Shown here: piece after piece, positions 28,774-37,625 of the stretch
Position numbering within the stretch: position 1 is the stretch's first letter
Layout of the letters: every line of letters starts with the position of its first letter
Assembly: GCF_012726175.1 (NCBI RefSeq)
Contig: NZ_JAASAD010000010.1
Coordinates: 143,129 to 207,128 of the forward strand
Source of the DNA: Micromonospora sp. HNM0581
GTDB taxonomy: Bacteria > Actinomycetota > Actinomycetes > Mycobacteriales > Micromonosporaceae
Length of the DNA stretch: 64,000 bases
Reading direction: 5' to 3'
Translations under genes and position numbers: made by a program
The notes under the pieces: generated by a model
Database searches by the model: none
The model's input: the letters and a program-made list of their open reading frames with translations, nothing else
Told to the model about the DNA's origin: nothing

Positions 28774-29579
28774 CTCCACCACGTACCGTGGTACGCCGCG
28801 AGGCCGGGCTGTACGCGTTGGAGCGGGCCCTGCAACGGCGCGGCTTCCGACACGTCGCCGGTGCCGACGAGGCGGGCCGTGGTGCCTGCGCAGGTCCGCT
28901 TGTCGCCGCCGCCGTGGTACTGCCGGAGGGCCGGCGGGGCGAGATCCACGGGTTGGCCGACTCGAAGCTGCTGACGCCGGCCAGTCGGGAACGGATCCAC
29001 GATGAGGTGGTCGAGCGCGCACTGGCGTACGCGGTGGTGGTCATCCCGGCCGACGAGGTCGACTCCCGTGGGCTGCATGTGTGCAATCTGGCCGCGATGC
29101 GGCGGGCGCTGGCCTCGCTGGTGGTCCGGCCGGAGTACGTCCTGACCGACGGCTTCGGCGTGGACGGCCTGGGGGCGCCCGGGCTTGCGGTGTGGAAGGG
29201 TGACCGGGTGGCCGCCTGCGTGGCGGCGGCGAGTGTACTGGCGAAGGTCACCCGGGATCGGATCATGGTGGATCTGGACGCCGAGCATCCCGGTTACGGG
29301 TTCGCCGAGCACAAGGGGTACATCACCGCCGAGCACACAGCCGCGCTGCGCGAGCGCGGGCCGTGCCGGGAACACCGCTACTCGTATGTCAACGTGGCCG
29401 CCGTCTCCGGGCTCGACAGTCGGCCACCCCGCGCCCGGCGACCGCTGGACGCGAGCCGGGACGAGCCGATGGAGCGCTCGCCCGCCGTAGGGGGTACCGT
29501 CGGCGTGGCGTTGGGCGAGCAGCCTTGGCCTCCGGTGCCGGTGGGGGAAGATGTGGTCATGGAAGGCGGAGTGCGATGA
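28767..29579 (+). CDS. rnhB: ribonuclease HII
   Basis: Removes ribonucleotides from DNA and RNA-DNA hybrids. 270 aa. The catalytic DE..D..D set is visible: GADEAGRGACAGPLVAAAV (first Asp/Glu), LADSKLLTP, YVLTDGFGVDG and CVAAASVLAKVTRDRIM. The family core ends near residue 215; the last 50 residues are a variable tail. It overlaps the Nudix gene and the DUF2469 gene (ATGA), forming a coupled trio with the same order as in mycobacteria. Confidence 0.95.
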   Translation: MLTPPRTVVRREAGLYALERALQRRGFRHVAGADEAGRGACAGPLVAAAVVLPEGRRGEIHGLADSKLLTPASRERIHDEVVERALAYAVVVIPADEVDSRGLHVCNLAAMRRALASLVVRPEYVLTDGFGVDGLGAPGLAVWKGDRVAACVAAASVLAKVTRDRIMVDLDAEHPGYGFAEHKGYITAEHTAALRERGPCREHRYSYVNVAAVSGLDSRPPRARRPLDASRDEPMERSPAVGGTVGVALGEQPWPPVPVGEDVVMEGGVR

Positions 29580-29899
29580 GCGCGGAAGATCTCGAAAAGT
29601 ACGAGACAGAGATGGAGCTCCAGCTCTACCGGGAGTACCGCGACATCGTCCGTCAGTTCTCCTACGTGGTGGAGACCGAGCGCCGGTTCTACCTGGCCAA
29701 CCAGGTCGACCTGCACGTGCGCAACTCCGACGGCGAGGTCTACTTCGAGGTCGAGATGCACGACGCCTGGGTCTGGGACATGTATCGTCCAGCCCGTTTC
29801 GTGAAGAATGTCCGGGTGATGACGTTCAAGGACGTCAACGTCGAAGAGTTGGAGAAGCCGGAGATTTCTCTCCCCGCCGACTCCGGCTTCGGCGGCTGA
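29576..29899 (+). CDS. DUF2469 family protein
   Basis: 107 aa acidic protein: MSAEDLEKYETEMELQLYRE, with YVVETERRFYLANQVDL and EMHDAWVWDMYRPARFVKNV. This very conserved actinobacterial family sits after rnhB in mycobacteria and streptomycetes; its function is unknown. The ATG at 29576 overlaps the rnhB stop. GGAAGGCGGAGTGCG just upstream contains a GGAG ribosome site. Confidence 0.9.
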   Translation: MSAEDLEKYETEMELQLYREYRDIVRQFSYVVETERRFYLANQVDLHVRNSDGEVYFEVEMHDAWVWDMYRPARFVKNVRVMTFKDVNVEELEKPEISLPADSGFGG

Positions 29900-30145
29900 T
29901 TCGGGTACCGACTGGGGCGGTGACGGCGGACCCCCACCCGTCGCGACCGGCCCTCGTTCCACAGTGCACCGAAGCGTGTGTCGGAATCGGTGGCATCGCC
30001 CCCCCGGGTGCCCGGCGAGTCGGGACGGCAGCCGCCCATAGCAGATCGACAGCTTCGTGCGTGGACTGTCCACAGGACGTCCGACCGTCCACAGGGGGGC
30101 TGCGGTGGGCGGTGGCGGACAAAGATGCCGACCACAATCGACCGC
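29900..30145 (+). other. intergenic region before the M23 peptidase
   Basis: 246 bases, with no tRNA, ORF of note or clear hairpin. CACAAT (30133-30138) seven bases before the M23 ATG is the only promoter-like element. A repeated GTCCACAG motif occurs at about 30067 and 30089 (CTGTCCACAGGACG and CCGTCCACAGGGG). The motif resembles half of a DnaA-like or LexA-like site only superficially. Confidence 0.4.
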
Positions 30146-30874
30146 ATGCGACCGCGGATGGCGATGACCGGTGGACTCACCACGCTCCTGTTGCTCGCCC
30201 CCTCCGGGCCGGTGGGCGGTGCGGCCTGGGCGATTGGTCGGCTGCCTCCGCCGGCCACGTCGAGCGGCTGGCCGGACCAGCCGGCCACATCCGGGCTGGA
30301 CGGCAACCTGCGTGTCGACGGCGGCGGGGTGTTCCGCTGGCCGGTCGACGGCGCACCGGAGCCGGTGCGCAGGTTCGACCCGCCACGCCGCCCGTGGCTT
30401 GCCGGTCATCGGGGAGTCGACCTGCTCGTCCCTGCCGCCGCCACGATCCGTGCGGCCGGAGCGGGCACGATCCTGTTCGCCGGCATGGTCGCCGACCGGC
30501 CGGTGATCACGGTCGGGCACCCCGACGGGCTACGGACCACCTACGAACCGGTCCGACCGATCGTCACGGTGGGCACGATGGTGCCGGCCGGGGCGCCCCT
30601 GGGCACGCTGCTGCCCGGGCACGCCGGCTGTCCGGGCGTCGCGTGCCTGCACTGGGGACTGCGGCGGGGGGAGGACTATCTCGATCCGCTCGCTCTGCTC
30701 GGTCTCGGACGGGCCCGGCTGCTTCCCGTCGGTGGCGTCGCCGTCAGCCGTGAGCGTCCGCTCACCGTTGGGCGAGCAGTCCGGGCAGCCCGACGGCCAA
30801 TCGCTGGTACTCCTCGGGCGTGTTGTAAATCTGGCCGCACAACCGCAGCCAGCCGCGTCCGTCCCAGTTGGTGA
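30146..30874 (+). CDS. secreted M23-family metallopeptidase
   Basis: About 242 aa. The signal peptide MRPRMAMTGGLTTLLLLAPS runs to about residue 30. The LytM/M23 domain has the zinc ligands H and D in GHRGVDLLVPA and the last histidine in CLHWGLRRGEDYLDPL. The usual HxH reads CxH, so the catalytic-side histidine is Cys; I believe this is frequent in actinobacterial relatives. A peptidoglycan endopeptidase or scaffold role is inferred. Start 30146 follows CACAAT-N7. The last 37 codons (from 30762) overlap the opposing gene and look non-homologous, as if a normal stop near 30730 had been lost. Confidence 0.78.
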   Translation: MRPRMAMTGGLTTLLLLAPSGPVGGAAWAIGRLPPPATSSGWPDQPATSGLDGNLRVDGGGVFRWPVDGAPEPVRRFDPPRRPWLAGHRGVDLLVPAAATIRAAGAGTILFAGMVADRPVITVGHPDGLRTTYEPVRPIVTVGTMVPAGAPLGTLLPGHAGCPGVACLHWGLRRGEDYLDPLALLGLGRARLLPVGGVAVSRERPLTVGRAVRAARRPIAGTPRACCKSGRTTAASRVRPSW

Positions 30875-31943
30875 CCGCGACCTGGGTGGCGAGCCGCTGG
30901 GCGATCCGGGTCTGCAATGCCCGGGCACCGTCCAGGGTGGTGGCGAGGTCCGCAGGCAACGGGACGAGCCGCATGGCGACCGTCGGTCCACCGGGGTCGG
31001 GCAGGTCGGTCGGTGGCACGCCCAACGCGTCCCCCACCACCCGCTGCCCGTACGCGGCCAGGCCGGCGTTGTGGGCGCGTACCCGGTCCACACCGAGGCT
31101 GCGTAGCACGTAGAGTCCCACCGGCGCGCTCAACCAGGCCGTGTAGTCCGAGGTTGCCTGCCACTCCAGACGGGCCGGGAACCCCGAGTCCTGTTCCCAG
31201 GAGACCACCAGCGGCTCGATCCGGTCCCGCCATGGGGCTGCCACCACAAGCACGGCGGTGCCGCGCGGCGCGTACCCCCACTTGTGCAGATTGCCGACCC
31301 AGAAATCGGCACCGATGCTGCGTACTGATGTCGGCAGCATGCCCGGGGCGTGCGCGGCGTCGACAAGTACCGGTACGCCGTGCTCGCCGGCCACCCCGGT
31401 GATCGCGGCGACCGGGAACAGCCGGGCCGTGGCGGAGGTGAGCTGGTCGATCACCAGCAGGCGGGTCCGGCCCGGCCGCAGTCCGTGCCGCACGATCTGC
31501 ACCACCTCTTCGTCGGTGGCGGTCAACGGGACCCGCACGATCCGGTGGGTGGCCCCGGTGCGGCGGCACTCCCGACGGATGGAGTGTTCGACGGCACCGT
31601 AGCCGTGGTCGGTGGTGAGCACCTCGTCACCGGAAGTCAGCCCGAGGGACTGCAACACCACCGCGGCACCGGTGGTGACGTTCGTGGTCAGGGCGGTGCC
31701 TTCGGGATCTGCGCCGAGGAAACCCGCCAGATGCCGGCGGGCGTGCGCGATTCGGTCGACCAGGCCCTGCGAGAAGAACCGCAGCGGGTTGGCCTCCATC
31801 TCGTCGCGCAGCCGTTGCTGGGCGCGTTGCGCCATGATCGGGACCGCTCCGAACGAGCCGTGGTTGAGGTGACTGACGGCCGGGTCGAGGGAGAAGAGCA
31901 GGCTCGCACCGGTGATCGGCTCGGGGGGTGGCGCAACGCTCAC
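30762..31943 (-). CDS. aminotransferase class V (isopenicillin-N-epimerase-like) PLP enzyme
   Basis: 393 aa, fold-type I PLP enzyme related to isopenicillin N epimerases and cysteine desulfurases. Visible: LNHGSFGAVP near the N-terminus, TTNVTTGAAVVLQSL, DHGYGAVEHSI, the cofactor Asp in VLVDAAHAPGMLP and the PLP lysine in WVGNLHKWGYAPRGTAVL. The substrate is unknown. The GTG at 31943 precedes SVAPPPEPITG; the longer upstream frame runs into antisense of xerC and is rejected. Its 3' end overlaps the M23 gene by 113 bases, tail to tail. Confidence 0.87.
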   Translation of the reverse strand: MSVAPPPEPITGASLLFSLDPAVSHLNHGSFGAVPIMAQRAQQRLRDEMEANPLRFFSQGLVDRIAHARRHLAGFLGADPEGTALTTNVTTGAAVVLQSLGLTSGDEVLTTDHGYGAVEHSIRRECRRTGATHRIVRVPLTATDEEVVQIVRHGLRPGRTRLLVIDQLTSATARLFPVAAITGVAGEHGVPVLVDAAHAPGMLPTSVRSIGADFWVGNLHKWGYAPRGTAVLVVAAPWRDRIEPLVVSWEQDSGFPARLEWQATSDYTAWLSAPVGLYVLRSLGVDRVRAHNAGLAAYGQRVVGDALGVPPTDLPDPGGPTVAMRLVPLPADLATTLDGARALQTRIAQRLATQVAVTNWDGRGWLRLCGQIYNTPEEYQRLAVGLPGLLAQR

Positions 31944-32070
31944 CCGATGATCGTATCCGTCGACGGGGCGTGCCCCGTGCTGCTTGCCGCTTGTCACCCT
32001 TGGTGGCCTACCTGTTTGGTGTGGTCCGACTGTCGCGCCCGGCCCAGGCTGGCATCTGGTCGTGCGGTCG

Positions 32071-33057
32071 TCAGGCGCGTGGGTGGGCCTGGCGGTAGGC
32101 GGCCCGGAGTCGTTCCACCGAGACATGGGTGTAGATCTGGGTACTGGCCAGCGAGGAATGTCCGAGCAGTTCCTGCACCGCCCGTAGGTCCGCTCCGCCT
32201 TCGAGTAGGTGAGTGGCGGCCGAGTGGCGCAACGCGTGCGGACTGGTGTGAGGCAATCCCGCCGCCTCGGCGTAGCCGCCGACGATCCGGCGGGCGGTGG
32301 TCGGGTGCAGCCGACCACCGCGGGCACCGAGCAGCAGCGCGTCCCGGGCATCGGGGACCACCAGGACCGGCCGTCCGTGCCGCAGCCAGTCGTCGATGGC
32401 GCGTTGCGCCGGCAGCCCGTACGGCACCGCCCGCTCCCGGCCGCCTTTGCCGTGTACCCGGACGACCCGACGGTCCTCATCGATGTCACCCGTGTCGATC
32501 CCGCACACCTCGCTGACCCGTACCCCGGTGCCGTAGAGCAGTTCGAGTAGGAGCCGGTCGCGTAGCCGTACCGCCTCGTCGGTGTGCCCGGACCCCGCCG
32601 TCGTGGGCGAGTCTCCGACGGTCTGAGGACCGGCGCCGCACGTCGGGGTGGCCTGGCGGAGGGCGGGTTCCTCGACAAGGATGGCCGCCTGGTCGGGACG
32701 AAGCACCGTCGGCAGCGTCCGGCGTGGTCGCGGGCTGGCCAACGTGGCGGCGACGTCGGTACTCAGCAACCCTTTCCGGTGCGCCCAGGCGCTGAAGGTG
32801 CGGGCCGCTGCGGCTCTCCGGGCCAGTGAGGTGCGGGCGGCGCCGGTCGTTCGTTGCCGGGCCAGCCAGCTGCGTACCGTGTCGAGGCTCAGTTCGGACA
32901 CTTCGGTGCACCCCATCCGCCCGGCGTGGTCGAACAGCGACACCAGGTCGGCGACGTACGCCCGCACGGTGTGCGCGGAGCGGTTCCGGACCGAGGTTAG
33001 GTGCCCCGCGAACTCGTCCACGGCGCTGCGCAGCGGGGTCGGTAGCGCGTCGTGCAT
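32071..33057 (-). CDS. xerC: tyrosine recombinase XerC
   Basis: Chromosome-dimer resolution recombinase acting with XerD at dif. 328 aa. The N-terminal SAM-like core-binding domain includes HTVRAYVADLVSLFDHAG. The catalytic set is complete: Arg in YGTGVRVSEV, Lys in HGKGGRERAVP, HxxR in HALRHSAATHLL, His in LGHSSLAST and Tyr in IYTHVSVERL. Its place beside dprA and comM, as in mycobacteria, marks it as housekeeping and not a phage integrase. A 20-aa insert near residue 150 is Thr/Gly-rich. Start ATG 33057. Confidence 0.93.
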   Translation of the reverse strand: MHDALPTPLRSAVDEFAGHLTSVRNRSAHTVRAYVADLVSLFDHAGRMGCTEVSELSLDTVRSWLARQRTTGAARTSLARRAAAARTFSAWAHRKGLLSTDVAATLASPRPRRTLPTVLRPDQAAILVEEPALRQATPTCGAGPQTVGDSPTTAGSGHTDEAVRLRDRLLLELLYGTGVRVSEVCGIDTGDIDEDRRVVRVHGKGGRERAVPYGLPAQRAIDDWLRHGRPVLVVPDARDALLLGARGGRLHPTTARRIVGGYAEAAGLPHTSPHALRHSAATHLLEGGADLRAVQELLGHSSLASTQIYTHVSVERLRAAYRQAHPRA

Positions 33058-33115
33058 CGCCTGGGTGCCCTTTGCGGCCTGTCCCCTCCCGCCCGTCCTG
33101 CCCACGAGCTCCACC

Positions 33116-34306
33116 CTACGTGCCGGGCCGGGTGGCCTGCCGGCTCGGCGGAACCAGGGCATAGCCGTCCTCCCGGCGTACCACCAGGGCCAGTTCCTCC
33201 AGTAGCGGCAGTTTGCGCAGCACCGTGCGGACGGCGAGACCCGCCCGTGCGGCCAGGGCATCCACGCCGATGCGGTTGCGTCGCGGCATCGCCTCCACGA
33301 TCGACCGGGCATCGTCGTCGAGCAGGTCGGTGGGCCGTTCGGGTCCACGCGGCACCGGGGCCAGTTCGCCAATCCGGCCCACCTCCTCCAGCACCTGGGC
33401 GAGGCCCGTCACCAAGCGTGCCTCCGGATATTCCCGGAGCATCTCGTGGGCGCCGACGGACATCGCCGAGGTGACCGGGCCCGGCACCACCATTGCGGGT
33501 CGGCCGAGAGCGATGGCCCGCCGGGTGGTCTGCGTCGCGCCACTGCGGGCCGCTGCCTCGACCAGCACGGTGCCCCTCGTCCCCGCCGCGATCACCCGGT
33601 TGCGGATGAGGAAGCGAGGACGCAGTGGCTCCGCACCCGGCGGCCATTCGCTCACCAGCAGACCGGTGTCGGCGATGCGGTCGAACAGCGCGGCGTTGCC
33701 CATCGGGTAAGCACGATCCACTCCGCAGGCCAGCACCGCGACGGTGAGCCCGCCGGCGTTCAGCGCACCACGGTGCGCGGCGGCGTCGATGCCGAACGCG
33801 CCACCGGAGACGACGGTCCAGCCTCGGTTGGCCAGGCCGTAGCCCAGCTCCGTGGCGATGTGGGTGCCGTACGCCGTGGCGGCTCGCGACCCCACCACCG
33901 CTACGGACCGGTCCAGCGCCTCGGCCAGCGGCCACGATCCGCGTACCCAGAAGCAGAGCGGTGGTGCGGTTTCCACGTCCACCCGACGACGGGCCTCGAA
34001 CAGGCGGAGCGTGCACAGGCTCCGCACCGTCCCGGGCCATTCGTCGTCGCCGGGGATGACGACCCGGACACCGAGCCGGTCGGCACGGTGCAGAGCCTCG
34101 GCGGCGATCACCCTGGCGTCACCGGCACGGCTGCGCGCCGCCACGGATTCACGCAACGCCTGCTGAGGTGCTCCGCCGTCCAACAACAGGTCCAACGCGC
34201 CGACCGGACCAAGCTCGTCGACGAGATCGTGCACCGACCGGGTGCCCGGTTCGGTCAGCCAGGTCAACGCCACCCGGGCCAGGGTCAACTCCTCGTTGGT
34301 GCTCAT
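33116..34306 (-). CDS. dprA: DNA-processing protein DprA
   Basis: Loads RecA on incoming single-stranded DNA. 396 aa. It has an N-terminal helical region, then the Rossmann-like core with VAVVGSRAATAYG, VVSGGAFGIDAAAHRGAL and GTRGTVLVEAAARSGATQTTR-type motifs. A C-terminal winged-helix (GVDALAARAGLAVRTVLRKL) extends to the end. The ATG at 34306 overlaps the comM stop by four bases. The comM-dprA pair is retained in actinobacteria that are not known to be naturally transformable. Confidence 0.95.
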   Translation of the reverse strand: MSTNEELTLARVALTWLTEPGTRSVHDLVDELGPVGALDLLLDGGAPQQALRESVAARSRAGDARVIAAEALHRADRLGVRVVIPGDDEWPGTVRSLCTLRLFEARRRVDVETAPPLCFWVRGSWPLAEALDRSVAVVGSRAATAYGTHIATELGYGLANRGWTVVSGGAFGIDAAAHRGALNAGGLTVAVLACGVDRAYPMGNAALFDRIADTGLLVSEWPPGAEPLRPRFLIRNRVIAAGTRGTVLVEAAARSGATQTTRRAIALGRPAMVVPGPVTSAMSVGAHEMLREYPEARLVTGLAQVLEEVGRIGELAPVPRGPERPTDLLDDDARSIVEAMPRRNRIGVDALAARAGLAVRTVLRKLPLLEELALVVRREDGYALVPPSRQATRPGT

Positions 34307-35820
34307 GTGCCTTCTCCCGTCCTGAGCGCGATGGCCTCGCCGACGTCCCCTGCGTCCGGCCGTGCCCGCCCGTCGAGGTCGGCGATCGTCCAGGCGAGTC
34401 GGACGACCCGGTCGAAGCCACGGGCGGACAGTGATCCCGAGTCGAGCCGGGACCGCAGCTCTGCGGTGACCCGGCCGGGCAGCCGCCACGGCGCCCGACG
34501 CAGATCTGGGCCGGGTGTCTCGGCGTTGAGCCGCCGACCCAGTGGTGCCCAACGCTCGGCCGCCGTCGCCCGTGCCGCCGCGACCCGCTGGGCGACCACC
34601 GCGGAGGACTCGTGACCGGTGGTCTCCATCAGCTCGGCGGCACGCATCGGTGGTAGGCGCACCTGGAGATCGATCCGATCGAGCAGCGGACCGGAGAGCC
34701 GGCCGAGGTAACGGCGGCGGGCCAGCGGGGCACACTCACAGCGGTCGTCGCCGGCCGGGTTGGCACACGGGCACGGGTTGGCCGCCAGAACCAGTTGGGC
34801 GCGGGCTGGGTATTCGGCGCTTCCCCGGCTGCGGGTCAGCAGCACCCGGCCGTGCTCCAACGGTTGACGCAGCGCCTCCAACGCCGCCTTGCTGAACTCG
34901 GGCGCCTCGTCCATCAGAAGTACCCCCCGGTGGGCGAGGGACATCGCACCGGGGCGGGCGAGCCCTGACCCGCCACCGACGATCGAGGGGACGGTCGCGG
35001 TGTGATGAGGTGCCTGGAACGGTGGGCGGCGGATCAACCGGCCGCCTGCCGGCAGCAGACCGGCGATCGAATGCAGTGCGGTGACTTCCAACGCGGCCTC
35101 GTCGTCCAGCTCCGGCAGGATCGACGGCAGGCGTTCGGCGAGCATCGTCTTGCCCGCCCCGGGCGGCCCGATCAGGGCCAGATGGTGTCCACCGGCGGCG
35201 GCGACCTCCAGAGCCCGGCGACCCAGTCCCTGCCCGGCGACTTCGGCCAGGTCGGGGCCGGGTGGCTGCGGTGACGGAGCGTCGACCGGCGGCTCGATCA
35301 GCGGCGTGCCGTCGCGGACGAAGGAGACCAGCCGGTGCAGGGTGTCCACGCCACGTACCAGCAGCCCGGGGACGACGGCCGCCTCGGCGGTGTTGTCGGC
35401 CGGAACGATTACCCGCCGTACACCGGCCTTTGCCGCCGACGCGACCATCGGCAGCACGCCCCGGACCGGTCGCACGGTGCCGTCCAGGCCCAGCTCCCCG
35501 AGGACCGCCACACCCTCGAGCGGCACCAGCGGGAGCTCGCCCGACCCGCCGAGCAGTGCCACCGCGATCGCCAGGTCGAACGCCGAACCGAACTTGGGCA
35601 GGGTGGCCGGCAACAGGTTGAGTGTGATCCGGCGGTTCGGCCAGCGCTGGCCGGAGTTGACCACCGCCGCCCGGACGCGATCACGTGCCTCGTGCAGAGC
35701 AGTGTCCGGTAACCCGGAGATCACCACCCCGGGCAGGCCGGCAGCGAGATCCACTTCTACCTCCACCAACTGCCCGGTCACCCCGACCAGACCGACGCAG
35801 AGCACCCGCGCGTAGCTCAT
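34303..35820 (-). CDS. comM: YifB/ComM family Mg-chelatase-like AAA+ ATPase
   Basis: 505 aa. In the family ComM is a hexameric helicase that promotes branch migration in transformation. An N-terminal Lon-protease-like S5 fold (GLPDTALHEARDRVRAAVVNSG) is followed by the AAA+ core: Walker A LIGPPGAGKTMLAERLP, Walker B VLLMDEAPEFSK and the sensor region LVLAANPCPCA. Several cysteines (NPCPCANPAGDDRCECAP) form the characteristic Cys cluster. The protein is full length. Starts ATG 35820. Confidence 0.95.
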   Translation of the reverse strand: MSYARVLCVGLVGVTGQLVEVEVDLAAGLPGVVISGLPDTALHEARDRVRAAVVNSGQRWPNRRITLNLLPATLPKFGSAFDLAIAVALLGGSGELPLVPLEGVAVLGELGLDGTVRPVRGVLPMVASAAKAGVRRVIVPADNTAEAAVVPGLLVRGVDTLHRLVSFVRDGTPLIEPPVDAPSPQPPGPDLAEVAGQGLGRRALEVAAAGGHHLALIGPPGAGKTMLAERLPSILPELDDEAALEVTALHSIAGLLPAGGRLIRRPPFQAPHHTATVPSIVGGGSGLARPGAMSLAHRGVLLMDEAPEFSKAALEALRQPLEHGRVLLTRSRGSAEYPARAQLVLAANPCPCANPAGDDRCECAPLARRRYLGRLSGPLLDRIDLQVRLPPMRAAELMETTGHESSAVVAQRVAAARATAAERWAPLGRRLNAETPGPDLRRAPWRLPGRVTAELRSRLDSGSLSARGFDRVVRLAWTIADLDGRARPDAGDVGEAIALRTGEGT

Positions 35821-35887
35821 CGCCCCGCCTCGCTTCGCTCGGTACCCGGACGCGGCACCCGGGCGCTGCGCTGGCGGATGTGCCCGC

Positions 35888-36250
35888 TCACCGGAACGCG
35901 TCCTTGACGTGCTCGACGTGTGCCCGGCCGACGCGGGGCAGCAGCACCGAGATGACGTCGAAGCGGACCTCGTCGGCGGTGGTGCCGGTGGCGGCGAGCC
36001 AGGCGGCGGCGAGCCCCCGTAGCCGGCGGGCCTTGCGGGGTACCACCGCCTCGGCGGGGCTGCCGAAGGTCGCGGTGCGCCGCGTCTTCACCTCGCAGAA
36101 GGCGAGCACCGCTCCGTCCCAGGCAACGATGTCGATCTCCCCGGCGCGGCAGCGCCAGTTGCGGGCCACTGGGCGTAGTCCCGCCTCGATCAGATGCCGT
36201 ACGGCGCAGCGTTCCCCGTACCCGCCGATCGCCTGGTTGCGCTTGGTCAT
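35888..36250 (-). CDS. YraN/UPF0102 family protein
   Basis: 120 aa nuclease-fold protein. The restriction-endonuclease-like motif GEIDIVAWDGAVLAFCEVKTRR carries the D...ExK metal site, preceded by GYGERCAVRHLIEAGLRPVARNW. The in vivo role is not established. It lies 67 bases before comM on the same strand, as in mycobacteria. The ATG at 36250 is used; the frame extends further upstream without homology. Confidence 0.9.
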   Translation of the reverse strand: MTKRNQAIGGYGERCAVRHLIEAGLRPVARNWRCRAGEIDIVAWDGAVLAFCEVKTRRTATFGSPAEAVVPRKARRLRGLAAAWLAATGTTADEVRFDVISVLLPRVGRAHVEHVKDAFR

Positions 36251-36343
36251 GACCGGCACCCTGCTCCCGTCCAGAGCGTGCGGCGACCCCACCTTGGTGT
36301 TCTGTGGACGGCCGAGGCAGTTGTGGACGAACGGACGATCATG

Positions 36344-36364
36344 CACTAGTTGTGCTATAGCACT
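36344..36364. promoter_or_regulatory. overlapping palindromes, putative operator
   Basis: GTGCTATAGCAC at 36353-36364 is a perfect 12-base palindrome. A GCAC four bases long at 36344-36347 makes a second inverted repeat with the same GTGC (GCAC-N5-GTGC). It lies in the divergent gap between yraN and the membrane protein gene, a natural site for a dimeric repressor. The regulator is unknown. Confidence 0.45.
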
Positions 36365-36430
36365 CTTGGTGGGCTGGTCAGACGCGGGGTCGGATGGCGT
36401 GCTGAGCGCTCGTCGCATACGGTGCCGGGC

Positions 36431-37351
36431 GTGGACGGACGACGTAGCTTCGCCGACGACCGGGAATCACGCTGGTATCCGGGCGATCATGACCACGGTT
36501 ATGCCGACCCGCAGTGGCGTCCGGTGGGGGAGCGGCACTACCCCGGCGACGAGCCGCGCGTGGTACCTGAGCAGCGTGGTGACGACGACGACCGGTACGT
36601 CTCGCCTCGCCGCGCCGCCCTGACGGACCCGCTCGGTGACGTCGCGGTGGATACTGAGCGCTACCGGGCGTCGCGTTCCCGCCGGGCGGACCCGACCGAA
36701 CCGGACGTCTCCGGTGAGTTGCCCGTCGATCGCGCCGGTCGACGGGCCGCCCGCGAGATGGACCCGACCAGCGGCGGGACACCGGTGTCGGCGGAGCCGA
36801 ACCGTGCGGCCCTGGCCGGATACCCGATCGTCGAGACCAAGCGTGGGACCGAGGCCGGTAACCCGCTGGAGCAGCCGACCGGACCGGTGCCGTCGGTGAC
36901 GACCCGGACCGAGTCGCCGGTGGGCGAGGCCCCGACAGGCTCGACCGATGCCGTGACAGGTCACCCTACGGCCGGTCACCCGCTGACAGGTCACCTGACC
37001 TCCGGTCACCAGGTGGGCGGTGTCCAGCCGGGCATGCCGGCCGGGGACGGTGTGTACCGGACGCGGCGACCGGCGCTCGCGGTGCTCTTCGCCCTGCTGG
37101 TCTTGCTCTTCGAACTGCCGGCGGTGCGGGTGCTGCTACACGGCGCCACCGCGGACCCGGTAGCCACAGGGGACGTGTTGGCGGGCACGTTCCTGGTCTG
37201 TGGGCTGCCGATCTTCGCAGCCGGCCTCTACGGGTTACAGACTGCCGGCTTCCCGCTGAGCGACGGGGTGCGTGGTTGGTTGCGACCGCCGACCGCGTAC
37301 CTGACGGTCGGACTGGCGCTGTTCCTGGTGGCCGCGGTCGCTGCCGGCTGA
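36431..37351 (+). CDS. membrane protein of unknown function with disordered N-terminus
   Basis: 306 aa, not recognised. Residues 1-200 are polar and low in complexity (many Asp, Arg, Pro, Thr), with a short repeat of [18 protein letters not shown] type near residues 180-197. The C-terminal 100 residues contain three hydrophobic helices ([51 protein letters not shown]). Start GTG 36431 is tentative; GTG 36422 is also in frame. Monocistronic by position, upstream of rpsB. Confidence 0.7.
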   Translation: MDGRRSFADDRESRWYPGDHDHGYADPQWRPVGERHYPGDEPRVVPEQRGDDDDRYVSPRRAALTDPLGDVAVDTERYRASRSRRADPTEPDVSGELPVDRAGRRAAREMDPTSGGTPVSAEPNRAALAGYPIVETKRGTEAGNPLEQPTGPVPSVTTRTESPVGEAPTGSTDAVTGHPTAGHPLTGHLTSGHQVGGVQPGMPAGDGVYRTRRPALAVLFALLVLLFELPAVRVLLHGATADPVATGDVLAGTFLVCGLPIFAAGLYGLQTAGFPLSDGVRGWLRPPTAYLTVGLALFLVAAVAAG

Positions 37352-37625
37352 GTCTGGCCCGGTCGAGGGCTGACCGTTGGCCGTACCGCCAGCCGAGTGC
37401 GGAGCCCCGCCGTACCCGGGCGTGGAACGGTCGGCAGGGCGCGTACACTGGTCATCCGGCGACCGCCTCGTGCGGTCGACCTCGCGTGCCCTCCTCACGA
37501 GTCGTCGTGCGGCGGCGGCCTCCCTGGTCCCGACCCGGTCGGGCCCACCATGGTCGACGACCGGGCACCAGGACGCCTGGCCGCCGGCCGGGCGGGACAA
37601 CCAGGGACCGCAAGGAGTATCAATC
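37352..37625 (+). promoter_or_regulatory. rpsB promoter and leader region
   Basis: 274 bases before rpsB. TACACT at 37444-37449 is the best -10 candidate, giving a leader of about 170 bases. GCAAGGAGTATCAATC directly before the ATG is a clear ribosome site (AAGGAG). No known S2 leader structure was identified by eye. Confidence 0.45.

Noticed and set aside
30060..30100. Two GTCCACAG motifs as DnaA or LexA sites
   Set aside because: They lack a full DnaA box (TTATCCACA-like) or LexA palindrome and lie at no origin-like locus.
32071..33057. Tyrosine recombinase as evidence for an integrated element
   Set aside because: Its neighbours dprA, comM and yraN and its syntenic place identify it as housekeeping XerC; no attachment-site repeats were seen around it.
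33116..35820. dprA-comM as a natural competence island
   Set aside because: These genes are conserved in many actinobacteria without other transformation genes; no comEC or pilus genes are in the window.
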